DNA of 64,000 nucleotides from assembly GCF_001553645.1 (NCBI RefSeq), contig NZ_CP014231.1, forward strand, positions 992,001-1,056,000, read 5' to 3'. Shown here piece after piece: positions 27,048 to 35,248 of this stretch. This stretch comes from Leptotrichia sp. oral taxon 847. Its GTDB lineage: Bacteria; Fusobacteriota; Fusobacteriia; Fusobacteriales; Leptotrichiaceae. The position numbers and the translations under genes are program-made. A model generated the notes under the pieces. It was not told the origin of the DNA. It made no database searches and was given only the letters and a program-made list of their open reading frames with translations. Position 1 is the first letter of the stretch. Each line of letters starts with the position of its first letter.

Positions 27048-28481
27048 TTAACTTAATTTATCTAAAATCATTTTGTTTATCATTTGTGGATTAGCTTTTC
27101 CACGAGATAACTTCATAGCTTGTCCCATAAGATATTTTATTGCATTATCTTTTCCATTTTTGTAATCTTCAACAGACTGTGGATTTTCTGATAAAACTTG
27201 ATCCACAATTTTTTCAATTTCGCTGTCATCTGTTATTTGAACCAATCCTTTTTCTTTTACAATAACTTCTGGATCTTTATCTTCTGTCAATAAAATTTCA
27301 AATACATCTTTTGCTATTTTTGAACTAATTGTTTTATTTTTGATTAATTTAATCAATTTTCCTAGATTTTTCGGAGTTACGTTAAATTCTGAAATTAAAA
27401 TATTTCTCTCTTTCAAAACTCTCAAAATTTCTGTAAGTACCCAGTTTGCCGCAAGTCTAGGCTCTTTCGTATCGTTTACAACTTCCTCGTAATATTCAGC
27501 TAACTCTTGCTCTGAAGAAAGTGTCGCAGCTTCCATTTCATGCAATTTATATTCATTCACAAATCTTTTCGCCTTTTCATCAGCAAATTCAGGCATTTGT
27601 CCTTTTACTCTTTCAAGTCTTTCATCTGAAATAATCACTTTTGGCAAATCAGGCTCTGGGAAATATCTGTAATCCATAGCTTCTTCCTTACTTCTCATAG
27701 TTTTAGTAACCGCATTTTCTTCATCCCAAAGTCTTGTTTCCTGCACGACTCTTCCACCATTTTCAATCACTTCTATTTGTCTATTCGTTTCATATTCAAT
27801 CGCTTTCATAACCGCTTTGAATGAGTTCAAATTCTTAGTTTCCGTTCTAGTCCCTAATTCTTTTTCACCTTTTTTTCTGACAGAAACATTTGCATCACAT
27901 CTAAGCGATCCCAATTCCATACTTACATCACTAACTTTAGTATATTTCAATCTATCTTTCAATGTATTCAAGTACGCATAAGCCTCTTCAGCGTTTTTAA
28001 TTTCTGGCTTAGAAATAATCTCGATTAACGGCACAGATGCTCTGTTGTAATTTAACAGTGTTTCAGAAGTCGTATGAATACTTTTCGCCGTATCTTCTTC
28101 TATTTGAATCCGTTCAATTCCAACACTTGCCTCTTTTCCACTATTTGTCGTAATTTTCAAGACTCCATTTTCAGCATAAGGTTTAAAAAACTGTGTAATT
28201 TGGTAATTTTTTGGTGAATCTGGATAAAAATAATTCTTTCTGTCAAACTGACTTTCCCTATTTATCTCACATCCCAATGCAAGTGCCGCTTTTATTGCAT
28301 AATCAAGCACTTTTTCATTAAGTTTTGGCAGTGCTCCCGGCTGACCTGTACAAACTGGACACACCGATGTATTTGGATGTTTGTTATCATAATCGGCATC
28401 GCACGAACACCATACTTTTGTTTTTGTTTTTAATTGACAGTGAACTTCAAGTCCGATGACTGTTTCATATTCTATACTCAT
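27048..28481 (-). CDS. gatB: Asp/Glu-tRNA amidotransferase subunit B
   Basis: GatB binds misacylated Glu-tRNA-Gln or Asp-tRNA-Asn and phosphorylates the amino acid so that ammonia from GatA can amidate it. The 477-residue protein opens with YETVIGLEVHCQLKTKTK, followed by the zinc cysteines in WCSCDADY and SVCPVCTGQPGALP. QIEEDTAKSIH and ELGSLRCDANVSVR are family signatures. A C-terminal YqeY-like tail domain ends in KLSRGKANPQMINKMILDKL. It is the third gene of gatC-gatA-gatB and lies upstream of the penicillin-binding protein gene. Confidence 0.96.
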   Translation of the reverse strand: MSIEYETVIGLEVHCQLKTKTKVWCSCDADYDNKHPNTSVCPVCTGQPGALPKLNEKVLDYAIKAALALGCEINRESQFDRKNYFYPDSPKNYQITQFFKPYAENGVLKITTNSGKEASVGIERIQIEEDTAKSIHTTSETLLNYNRASVPLIEIISKPEIKNAEEAYAYLNTLKDRLKYTKVSDVSMELGSLRCDANVSVRKKGEKELGTRTETKNLNSFKAVMKAIEYETNRQIEVIENGGRVVQETRLWDEENAVTKTMRSKEEAMDYRYFPEPDLPKVIISDERLERVKGQMPEFADEKAKRFVNEYKLHEMEAATLSSEQELAEYYEEVVNDTKEPRLAANWVLTEILRVLKERNILISEFNVTPKNLGKLIKLIKNKTISSKIAKDVFEILLTEDKDPEVIVKEKGLVQITDDSEIEKIVDQVLSENPQSVEDYKNGKDNAIKYLMGQAMKLSRGKANPQMINKMILDKLS

Positions 28482-28545
28482 TTTTTAAATTTTTCCTTTC
28501 TTAAAATTACTTTCTTCTATCTAAAACTACTAAACTAAGTCAAAT

Positions 28546-30009
28546 TTACAACTCAGGATATTCAATTTTCCCACGAACACCTTCAAATTTATGAGAAATA
28601 TTAAACAATAAATCTTCACTAAAATAATTTCCGATTAACTGAATTCCAACAGGAAGTCCATCTACAAATCCAGCAGGTACTGAAATTGCAGGAAGACCCG
28701 CCATATTTATTGATACGGTAAAAATATCTCCCAAATACATCTGGACTGGATCAGTAATTTTTTCACCTTTTTTAAATGCTATAGTTGGAGAAACTGGTGT
28801 TAATAAAACATCAACTTCCTTCAACGCTTTTGAAAAATCATCCCTTATAAGTCTTCTCACTTGAGAAGCCTTTTTGTAATAAGCATCATAAAATCCAGAA
28901 CTCAATACATAATTTCCAATCATTATTCTACGCTTAACTTCATCTCCAAAACCTTCTGTTCGTGATTTTACATACATTTCCTCAATATTTTCATCACTTT
29001 GTCGCACTCCATATCTCACTCCATCGTATCTTGACAAATTTGAAGCCGCCTCAGCCGATGAAATAATGTAATAAGTCGAAATCGCATATTTTGAATATGG
29101 AAGTGATACTTCTTTAATTTTGGCTCCCAATTCCTTCAATTTTTCCACCGAATCCATTATTACTTTTTTAATATTTTCATCTAATCCTTCTGCAAAATAT
29201 TCTTTCGGAATTCCAATTTTCAAGCCTTTCAAGTCATTATTCAAAGTTTCCAAATAGTTAGGAACTTCCACATTTACACTTGTCGCATCTTTTTCATCAT
29301 ATCCTGCAATTATTTGCAAAAGTCTAGCCAAATCTTCAGTTGATTTTGCCAAAGCTCCAATTTGATCAAGCGAAGATCCAAACGCCATAAGTCCATATCG
29401 TGAAACCCTTCCATAAGTCGGCTTAATCCCAACAGTTCCAGTCAAACAAGCAGGTTGTCTAATACTTCCACCTGTATCCGAACCAAGTGCAATCGGTGCT
29501 TGTCCCGCTGCAACCATCGCTGCCGATCCTCCACTACTTCCACCAGGCACTCTTGTTAAATCCCAAGGATTAGAAACCGATTTTATCGATGAATTCTCAT
29601 TTGAAGACCCCATCGCAAACTCATCCATATTAGCTTTCCCAATTATCGGTGTTCCGGCTTTTTTCAATTTTTCCACAACTGTCGCATCATAAACTCCCAC
29701 ATAATTTCTAAGAATTTTCGATGCAGCCGTAGTCAAATCTCCTTTTGATACAATATTATCCTTCAAAGCCACAGGCACTCCAAACAACAACTCATTATCA
29801 TAATTTTTTCTACCTTTTTCATTATTTTCAGAATCATATTTTTTTGCCTCATCTAAAACCTTTTCATGAAACACATTAGAAAATGCTCCTATTTTTTCTT
29901 CAGTTTTCTCAATTCTATCCAAAAAAGATTTTGTCACTTCTTCAGAAGTAATTTTTTTATTTTTTATCATTTCAGCCAGTTCTGTCGCTGTTTTTTTGTA
30001 TAAATTCAT
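28546..30009 (-). CDS. gatA: Asp/Glu-tRNA amidotransferase subunit A
   Basis: GatA is the glutaminase subunit, releasing ammonia from glutamine. The 487-residue amidase-family protein has the Lys of the Ser-cisSer-Lys triad in FGVPVALKDNIVSKGDLTT. The triad serines lie in the Gly/Ser-rich signature PGGSSGGSAAMVAAGQAP and the following ALGSDTGGSIRQPACLTG. The C-terminal part includes MAGLPAISVPAGF and LPVGIQLIGNYF. These mark GatA rather than a general amidase, and the location between gatC and gatB confirms it. Confidence 0.96.
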   Translation of the reverse strand: MNLYKKTATELAEMIKNKKITSEEVTKSFLDRIEKTEEKIGAFSNVFHEKVLDEAKKYDSENNEKGRKNYDNELLFGVPVALKDNIVSKGDLTTAASKILRNYVGVYDATVVEKLKKAGTPIIGKANMDEFAMGSSNENSSIKSVSNPWDLTRVPGGSSGGSAAMVAAGQAPIALGSDTGGSIRQPACLTGTVGIKPTYGRVSRYGLMAFGSSLDQIGALAKSTEDLARLLQIIAGYDEKDATSVNVEVPNYLETLNNDLKGLKIGIPKEYFAEGLDENIKKVIMDSVEKLKELGAKIKEVSLPYSKYAISTYYIISSAEAASNLSRYDGVRYGVRQSDENIEEMYVKSRTEGFGDEVKRRIMIGNYVLSSGFYDAYYKKASQVRRLIRDDFSKALKEVDVLLTPVSPTIAFKKGEKITDPVQMYLGDIFTVSINMAGLPAISVPAGFVDGLPVGIQLIGNYFSEDLLFNISHKFEGVRGKIEYPEL

Positions 30010-30070
30010 TTTTATTTTTTACCTTTCTACAATAAATACTTTTATATAATTATTTCATTTTCTTTTTTTA

Positions 30071-30370
30071 TTAATTATCTGCATTTTCTCCCACAACTTT
30101 AGGAACTATTACGAATTCATCATCACCATTTGGCGCATTAGACAAAATTTCTTTTTTAATCTTTGCATCTTTCACTTCATCTTTTCTAAGCGCATCTTTT
30201 AAATCCAAGACATTGAACAAAGGTTCGATATTACTTGTATCAATTCCATTTAATTCTTCCATATAATCAAATATTTTATTCAAATCCACTCTAAATTTTT
30301 CAATTTCACTTTCCGAAAATTCCAACTTTGAAAGTGCTGCTATTTTCAGTACATCTTCTTTACTTAACAT
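30071..30370 (-). CDS. gatC: Asp/Glu-tRNA amidotransferase subunit C
   Basis: GatC is the small belt-like subunit that stabilises GatA against GatB. The 99-residue protein has the typical start MLSKEDVLKIAALSKLEFSE, a central FDYMEELNGIDTSNIEPLFN, and the acidic end with LRKDEV. GatC ends 61 bases before gatA. It begins 17 bases after the zeta-type toxin gene, so a toxin-antitoxin pair is inserted just ahead of the essential amidotransferase genes. Confidence 0.92.
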   Translation of the reverse strand: MLSKEDVLKIAALSKLEFSESEIEKFRVDLNKIFDYMEELNGIDTSNIEPLFNVLDLKDALRKDEVKDAKIKKEILSNAPNGDDEFVIVPKVVGENADN

Positions 30371-30386
30371 TCGCTATTTTCCTCCT

Positions 30387-30950
30387 TTAAAAAATATTTT
30401 TAGCCCAATCGGGTAACTCATCAGATTGTTTTATTATTTTTTTATTTATAATTTTTAAAATCATTTTATACTCTTTTGTATTATCATAAACTGTAACATT
30501 ATCAAATTTATTTAAAACTTTCGATAAATTTTCCAAAGATTCATTATATCTTTTTTCAACAATTTTATCAGGAATATCATGTCCGCCTCTTAAAACTCTA
30601 TTTTTTATTCTTTCTTTTGCAATATCTATGCTATTTATTCCTACATAAAACAAATGAAGTTTATAATTTTTGCTTTTTAATTTATCAATTAATTTTAATA
30701 TTGTTTTTCCAGTTAATGTAGTTTCCTCATTAAAAGAAAGTCCTTTTTCAATATATTCATTTCTCAATTTAATTGCTATTTTTGCTGATTTTATTTGATC
30801 AGATTCATTTTTCCAATTTCCAATTTTTTTAACTATTTCATCAGTATTTATTCTAAAAGTTCCTTTAATGTCCTCAGCAATTATACTAAACAAAGTAGAT
30901 TTTCCTGCTCCATTTACTCCTGCAAACAAATAAAAATTTCTATCTTCCAT
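30387..30950 (-). CDS. Zeta-toxin family P-loop kinase
   Basis: A 187-residue P-loop protein with Walker A GVNGAGKST near residue 12-20. NTDEI and the following acidic residues fit the nucleotide-sugar site of zeta/PezT toxins, NEETTLTGK comes next, and the RGGHDIP ... RY pattern is common in the group. Zeta toxins phosphorylate UDP-N-acetylglucosamine and block peptidoglycan synthesis; small AAA-type members of unproved substrate also exist. A GTG and an ATG lie next to each other; the ATG at 30950 is preferred. It is preceded by a 66-codon gene that overlaps or abuts it, the arrangement of an antitoxin-toxin operon. Confidence 0.8.
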   Translation of the reverse strand: MEDRNFYLFAGVNGAGKSTLFSIIAEDIKGTFRINTDEIVKKIGNWKNESDQIKSAKIAIKLRNEYIEKGLSFNEETTLTGKTILKLIDKLKSKNYKLHLFYVGINSIDIAKERIKNRVLRGGHDIPDKIVEKRYNESLENLSKVLNKFDNVTVYDNTKEYKMILKIINKKIIKQSDELPDWAKNIF

Positions 30951-30952
30951 CA

Positions 30953-31153
30953 CTAATATATCCCTTTTTCAATCGCTTCTTTTTGCTTTCTCTGCATAAC
31001 CAAATCCTGCAATTCAATATAAAAATCAATATCTTTCTTATTTTCTGTTCTTTCTAGCAATGTATTAAAATCTTTATAACTTATCATTTCTATCAATTTT
31101 TTCAATTCCATATTTTCAATATCTTGATTTGGAAATAATTCTTTTAATTTCAT
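30953..31153 (-). CDS. Putative antitoxin paired with zeta-type kinase
   Basis: A 66-residue, helical, charged protein (MKLKELFPNQDIENMELKKL, then VMQRKQKEAIEKGIY). Its start ATGA overlaps the stop of the acpH-like gene by four bases and its stop adjoins the start of the zeta-family kinase. That translational coupling to a toxin-family gene is the main reason for the antitoxin call. It resembles neither a DNA-binding nor an epsilon antitoxin that I can name, so the class is open. Confidence 0.6.
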   Translation of the reverse strand: MKLKELFPNQDIENMELKKLIEMISYKDFNTLLERTENKKDIDFYIELQDLVMQRKQKEAIEKGIY

Positions 31154-31770
31154 AGTTTCTCACTTCCCTCAAAATTTTCCATAATTTTTCTCTTCACAAA
31201 CAAAAACTCCCTTAACGATTTCTCCTCAAATTCTACATAATTCCTTCTCAGTTCACAAACCGCATTTCTAAGAATTTCCCCTTTTCTCACTCTTTTCGAC
31301 ATTCCGAAAAAAACTTTCTCCAAAAAATCCAAATTTTTATATCTTACTAGGACTTTTTCTCTCTTCAGCCAGTCAAAAAAACTTTTAAAATCACTCGGAA
31401 AAAATTTATCATATTTTTCGACACTTTGAATTATTTTTCGCTCAACTTTTTCCACATTTCCAAAATCAGAATTATCATTAAAAATTTTCTCAAAATTTTT
31501 GCACAAAAAATGGTCAACATACATATCCGACACAATCCCTTTAAAAATTCCAAATTCTTTTTGTAAAAGTTCATTCAAAAAATTTTTTTCCCTATCAGAA
31601 ATCTTATCAATTAATCTGTGAAGAACTATTCCACTTTTTAAATTTTTTTGCAAATCAATTTTTTCAATTTTTCCTTTGTAAAAATCTCCAGTAAAATTTC
31701 CATAAAGTGTATTTTTATTTGTTTTTTTATCTATTTCAAGCGATATAACGGAATGTGCTAAATAGTTCAT
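31150..31770 (-). CDS. Acyl-carrier-protein phosphodiesterase family (AcpH-like)
   Basis: A 206-residue protein beginning MNYLAHSVISLEI and containing GNFTGDFYKG, GIVLHRLIDKISD and VSDMYVDHFLCKNF. These His/Asp-containing segments are the signature of the AcpH/DUF479 family, HD-like hydrolases that can remove 4'-phosphopantetheine from acyl carrier protein. Activity here is inferred. It overlaps the antitoxin gene by four bases and follows the HAD phosphatase gene by 36. Similar to E. coli AcpH in length (about 193 residues). Confidence 0.75.
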   Translation of the reverse strand: MNYLAHSVISLEIDKKTNKNTLYGNFTGDFYKGKIEKIDLQKNLKSGIVLHRLIDKISDREKNFLNELLQKEFGIFKGIVSDMYVDHFLCKNFEKIFNDNSDFGNVEKVERKIIQSVEKYDKFFPSDFKSFFDWLKREKVLVRYKNLDFLEKVFFGMSKRVRKGEILRNAVCELRRNYVEFEEKSLREFLFVKRKIMENFEGSEKL

Positions 31771-31806
31771 TTTGACTCCTACTTTTTTTTAGTGTAAAAC
31801 TTAATT

Positions 31807-32439
31807 TTAAAAAATTTTTAGGATTTCAGAAAAACTCTCAAATTCTCTAAAATTAATTCCATTTTCACTGCAAAACTTCACAGCTCTCGTTCCTTTTCTC
31901 ACCAAGACAAAGTCAGCCACTTCCATCGCTCTGTAGTCTGAAGGACCATCTCCTACATAAATTACTTCGTAACCTTGCTTTTTAAATTTTTCTACCGCTT
32001 CTTTCTTATCCACCCCATAAATTTTTTCTTTGTCTAAAAAAGGATTTTCCACTGTAATTTTATTCCCATCAAATTTTAAATCGTTTGAAATTACTTTTTC
32101 ATTAGGTAAATCTATTCCGTAGCCTAAAAGAGAACCTTGCACATTAAGTCTTGAACCAGCGCTAACAATTCTAAACTCGAGTCCACTTTTCACAAAATCT
32201 TTAAAACTTTCATCTATCGTAACTTTTTTTTGTAATGTTTTAATATACTCGTCTTTTGTGATGTTTAGTGAACTTAGTCCTTCTTTTATAAACTGTCTTA
32301 TTGTTACTTTTCCAGCTTTGTATCTTTTTCGTAAATCCTTTTTAAACTCCGGATTGTGAGTTTCCAGCAAAACATCAGTAGAATCTTCATTACTTATTGT
32401 CCTATCAAAATCTATTAAAAAAATTCTTTTTTTACTCAT
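31807..32439 (-). CDS. HAD-superfamily phosphatase (MtnX/PSPase-like)
   Basis: A 210-residue HAD hydrolase. Motif I is IFLIDFDRTIS (catalytic Asp pair), motif II FRIVSAGSR, motif III K in VDKKEAV, and motif IV VIYVGDGPSDYRAMEVADF. The cap region after motif I (about residues 20-75) resembles subfamily IB members such as MtnX and phosphoserine phosphatases; the substrate cannot be read from sequence. AGGAG precedes the ATG at 32439. It begins only nine bases after the pseudouridine synthase gene, so the two are co-transcribed. Confidence 0.8.
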   Translation of the reverse strand: MSKKRIFLIDFDRTISNEDSTDVLLETHNPEFKKDLRKRYKAGKVTIRQFIKEGLSSLNITKDEYIKTLQKKVTIDESFKDFVKSGLEFRIVSAGSRLNVQGSLLGYGIDLPNEKVISNDLKFDGNKITVENPFLDKEKIYGVDKKEAVEKFKKQGYEVIYVGDGPSDYRAMEVADFVLVRKGTRAVKFCSENGINFREFESFSEILKIF

Positions 32440-32448
32440 CAATTTCTC

Positions 32449-33135
32449 CTATAGTCCTTTTAAATATTTTATTTCATCTTCAGTTAAAGCTCGGTATTCT
32501 CCAACTCCCAAGTGTCCCAACGTAAGTTCTCCCACTTTTACTCTTTTTAGTGCATCAACCGTATATCCCAAAGTTTCAAACATTTTTCTTATTTGTCTGT
32601 TTCTTCCTTCAAAAATGGCAATTCTAATCTCTTTCTTGTCAAGTTTTTTTACTTTAGCGGGAGCAGTTCTTCTCCCATCGATTACCACTCCATGTTGCAG
32701 TGCTTCAATATCTTTTTCTTCAATATCTCTATTTATTTTTGCAATGTAACTTTTATACAATTTTTTCCCTGGGTGCATAACGTGATTATAGACATCACCA
32801 TCATTGCTTATAATGATAAGCCCTTCTGTCATAAAATCCAGTCTTCCATATGTAAAAAGTCTTGCACGTGATTTTATAAAATCTATCGCCAGTTTTCTAC
32901 CAAATTTATCCTCATTTGAACAAAGTACTCTTTTTGGCTTATTTAAAATATAATATTCGTATTTTGTGTTTAATCTTACTCTTTCTCCATCAATTTTCAC
33001 AACATCTTCAGGCTTTACATCCATTCCAATTATAGCTTCGTGTTTATTTACGCTTACTCTTCCCTCGTTTATCAATTCATCAGCTTTTCTTCTGGAACAA
33101 AATCCCGTCTCCGCTATAAATTTATTTAATCTCAT
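32449..33135 (-). CDS. RsuA/RluB-family rRNA pseudouridine synthase
   Basis: A 228-residue protein with an N-terminal S4 RNA-binding domain (MRLNKFIAETGFCSRRKADE) and a pseudouridine synthase domain. Visible are YYILNKPKRVLCS, the catalytic Asp in FTYGRLDFMTEGLIIISNDG, and FEGRNRQIRKMFETLG. These assign it to the RsuA/RluB/E/F group that modifies 16S or 23S rRNA; RluB-like is likeliest from the scpB neighbourhood, as in Firmicutes. An ATG 14 codons upstream is in frame, but AAGGGG lies before the ATG at 33135. It follows scpB after 84 bases. Confidence 0.88.
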   Translation of the reverse strand: MRLNKFIAETGFCSRRKADELINEGRVSVNKHEAIIGMDVKPEDVVKIDGERVRLNTKYEYYILNKPKRVLCSNEDKFGRKLAIDFIKSRARLFTYGRLDFMTEGLIIISNDGDVYNHVMHPGKKLYKSYIAKINRDIEEKDIEALQHGVVIDGRRTAPAKVKKLDKKEIRIAIFEGRNRQIRKMFETLGYTVDALKRVKVGELTLGHLGVGEYRALTEDEIKYLKGL

Positions 33136-33219
33136 TACTTTTTTTACCCCTTTATATTTTCTTATTAATTTTTTCAAATTTAAAATTTTAATAATTTAAC
33201 TTTATTTTTTATTTTTTGT

Positions 33220-33864
33220 CTATTTTTCAACTATTTCATTCAATTTTTCAGTTTTTTCCGAAGATTCTTCTTTTTTTATTTCGTTGTTAGTTTCATTATT
33301 TTTTTCTTCATCACTGTAAAGTAATTTTATTTGTTCAAATTGTTTGTATCCTGGGAGTTCTTTCTTTCCATAAATGTTTAAATAGCTGTAAAATTCCTCA
33401 CTCACTTCGTACAAATTTGGTGTTCCCATTGCTTTTTTCTTCCCTGAAATATAGATTAATTTTTTTTCTAGTAAAGTAGTCAGACTTTTTTCAGCACCAA
33501 CTCCTCTTATTTGTTCTATTTCTAATTTTGTAACAGGACCTTTATATGCGATGATTGCCAATGTTTCCATCGCTGATTTGGACAGTTTCTTTAACTTTAC
33601 TTCGGGATTAAAAAAATTTTTTATGTCAAGTCCAAATAATGGATTTGACACCAAATAAACGACATCATTTTCGATTTTTAGATTTATTCCAGTATCTTTT
33701 CTTTTTTCTTTCAGATTTAACAAGAGCTTTTTCATTTCCTGTTTTTCTATATCATAAAATGAAGCAAGGCTGTCAATTTTTAAAATTTCTTTTGACAGAA
33801 ATATAATTGCTTCTAACTTTTCTTCTATTTTGAAATATTTACTTTGAGTGTTTTCATTTTCCAC
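33220..33864 (-). CDS. scpB: Segregation and condensation protein B
   Basis: ScpB is the winged-helix partner of ScpA in the SMC condensin complex. The 214-residue protein has the family core: LEAIIFLSKEILKIDSLAS, SKSAMETLAIIAYKGPVTKL, IEQIRGVGAEKSLTTLLEKK and GTPNLYEVSEEFYSYLNI. A Lys/Glu/Asn-rich tail follows. The start is GTG. scpA is not directly upstream, since mreB precedes it, so the pair has been separated or lies elsewhere. The downstream pseudouridine synthase order matches that of many Firmicutes. Confidence 0.92.
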   Translation of the reverse strand: MENENTQSKYFKIEEKLEAIIFLSKEILKIDSLASFYDIEKQEMKKLLLNLKEKRKDTGINLKIENDVVYLVSNPLFGLDIKNFFNPEVKLKKLSKSAMETLAIIAYKGPVTKLEIEQIRGVGAEKSLTTLLEKKLIYISGKKKAMGTPNLYEVSEEFYSYLNIYGKKELPGYKQFEQIKLLYSDEEKNNETNNEIKKEESSEKTEKLNEIVEK

Positions 33865-33956
33865 ATTTTCACATCCAAATTTTATTTTCTCAAATATTAA
33901 AATTATTAGGGATTGCCTTTTTTAATGTTTTTTAAGACAGTCCCTTTTCATATTTT

Positions 33957-35003
33957 TTAATATTCAACTACTGGTGAAATGATTATATTTTTATACTCAT
34001 TAAAATCATCTAACACTTTTGCGATACCATTTATAACAGCGTGAATTGCATCATCGCCAACAGTTACTTTTAATTTTAATTCTTCTTCTATTCTTTCTTT
34101 TAAAAGTCTGATTGTAGCTCCTCCACCAGATAAGAAAATTCCTGTTTCATAAATATCAGCTGCCACTTCTGGTTCAATTTCTTCAATTGTCATTCTAATT
34201 TCATCAATTATCATATCAATATGTCTTTCAATTGCCTTTTCGATTTCAGATGCTTTAATTCTCATACTTTTTGGAAGCCCAACTCCCAATTCTCGACCTC
34301 TTATTTCATACTCTTTATCTGGGTCATCTTGACTTATTGTATTTATTTTTAGTTCTTCGGCTGTTTTTTCGCCAATTAGTAAGTTGTGTTCATCTTTTAC
34401 AAATTCCGCTATATCATCATTCAAGTGATCACCTGCAACTTTTATAGATCTTGAAAGTGCTGACCCTCCTGACACGATGAACGCAATCTCAGTAGTACCT
34501 CCACCTATATCGACTATAAGATGCCCTTTGGGCTCAAATAAGTCAATTCCAACTCCGATTGCAGCTGCAACGGGCTCTTCAATTAAATAGACATCCTTTG
34601 CACCCGCATCTTTTACAACTTCCACAACTGCTCTTCTCTCAACCTGTGTTACACCACTTGGTACACAAATAATGACCCTTGCGTGATTAAATTTATCCTT
34701 TTTTAATTTACTTAAAAATTCCTCTATCATTTTTTCTGTTACTTCATAATTAGAAATGACTCCGTTTTTTAACGGTCTTATTATTTCTGTGTGTTTTGCA
34801 GTTCTTCCGATTATTTCTTTAGCTTTTGATCCAATAAACTCCACATCTTCTGTTTTTATATTAATTGCTACATAAGTTGGCTCATCTATTCGAATCCCTT
34901 CTCCTTTTACATAGACAACAGTATTTGCTGTTCCCAAATCAATCGCTACATCACGCATTGATTTCGGTGAAATACTAGTTTTAAAAAAATCTAAAAATTT
35001 CAT
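33957..35003 (-). CDS. mreB: Rod-shape-determining protein MreB
   Basis: MreB is the actin-like filament protein that guides elongation-phase wall synthesis. The 348-residue protein has the phosphate-1 loop MRDVAIDLGTANTVVYVKGE, the connect region IRPLKNGVI, IICVPSGVTQVERRAV, phosphate-2 HLIVDIGGGTTEIAFI, and the adenosine motif GIFLSGGGATIRLL. The N-terminal MKFLDFFKTSISP resembles the membrane-binding amphipathic helix. It follows ftsK, with its own promoter at 35096-35124, and precedes scpB. mreC and mreD are not adjacent. Presence of MreB fits a rod-shaped or filamentous cell. Confidence 0.95.
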   Translation of the reverse strand: MKFLDFFKTSISPKSMRDVAIDLGTANTVVYVKGEGIRIDEPTYVAINIKTEDVEFIGSKAKEIIGRTAKHTEIIRPLKNGVISNYEVTEKMIEEFLSKLKKDKFNHARVIICVPSGVTQVERRAVVEVVKDAGAKDVYLIEEPVAAAIGVGIDLFEPKGHLIVDIGGGTTEIAFIVSGGSALSRSIKVAGDHLNDDIAEFVKDEHNLLIGEKTAEELKINTISQDDPDKEYEIRGRELGVGLPKSMRIKASEIEKAIERHIDMIIDEIRMTIEEIEPEVAADIYETGIFLSGGGATIRLLKERIEEELKLKVTVGDDAIHAVINGIAKVLDDFNEYKNIIISPVVEY

Positions 35004-35095
35004 CTAATTTCTCCTTTTCACAATATTTTTTAATTATTTCAAATAAAACAATAGAAGATTTTTATCTCTTGTTTTCAATTTTATACTTACATTGT

Positions 35096-35124
35096 ATTTT
35101 ACCATTTTTTTCAAATAATCTCAA
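35096..35124 (-). promoter_or_regulatory. Promoter of mreB
   Basis: TTGAGA (35119-35124), 17-base spacer, TAAAAT (35096-35101) preceded by TGG (extended -10), 93 bases before the mreB start. Confidence 0.6.
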
Positions 35125-35248
35125 TTACCATTACAAAAATTTTAAATATTTTTTTAATTCCATAATTTTTTTACAGCTCTCGCACTTAAAACTAAAAATA
35201 TCATAGTGTTAGCCAAAAAATCAAATTATTTTTACAGAAAATTTTTCA

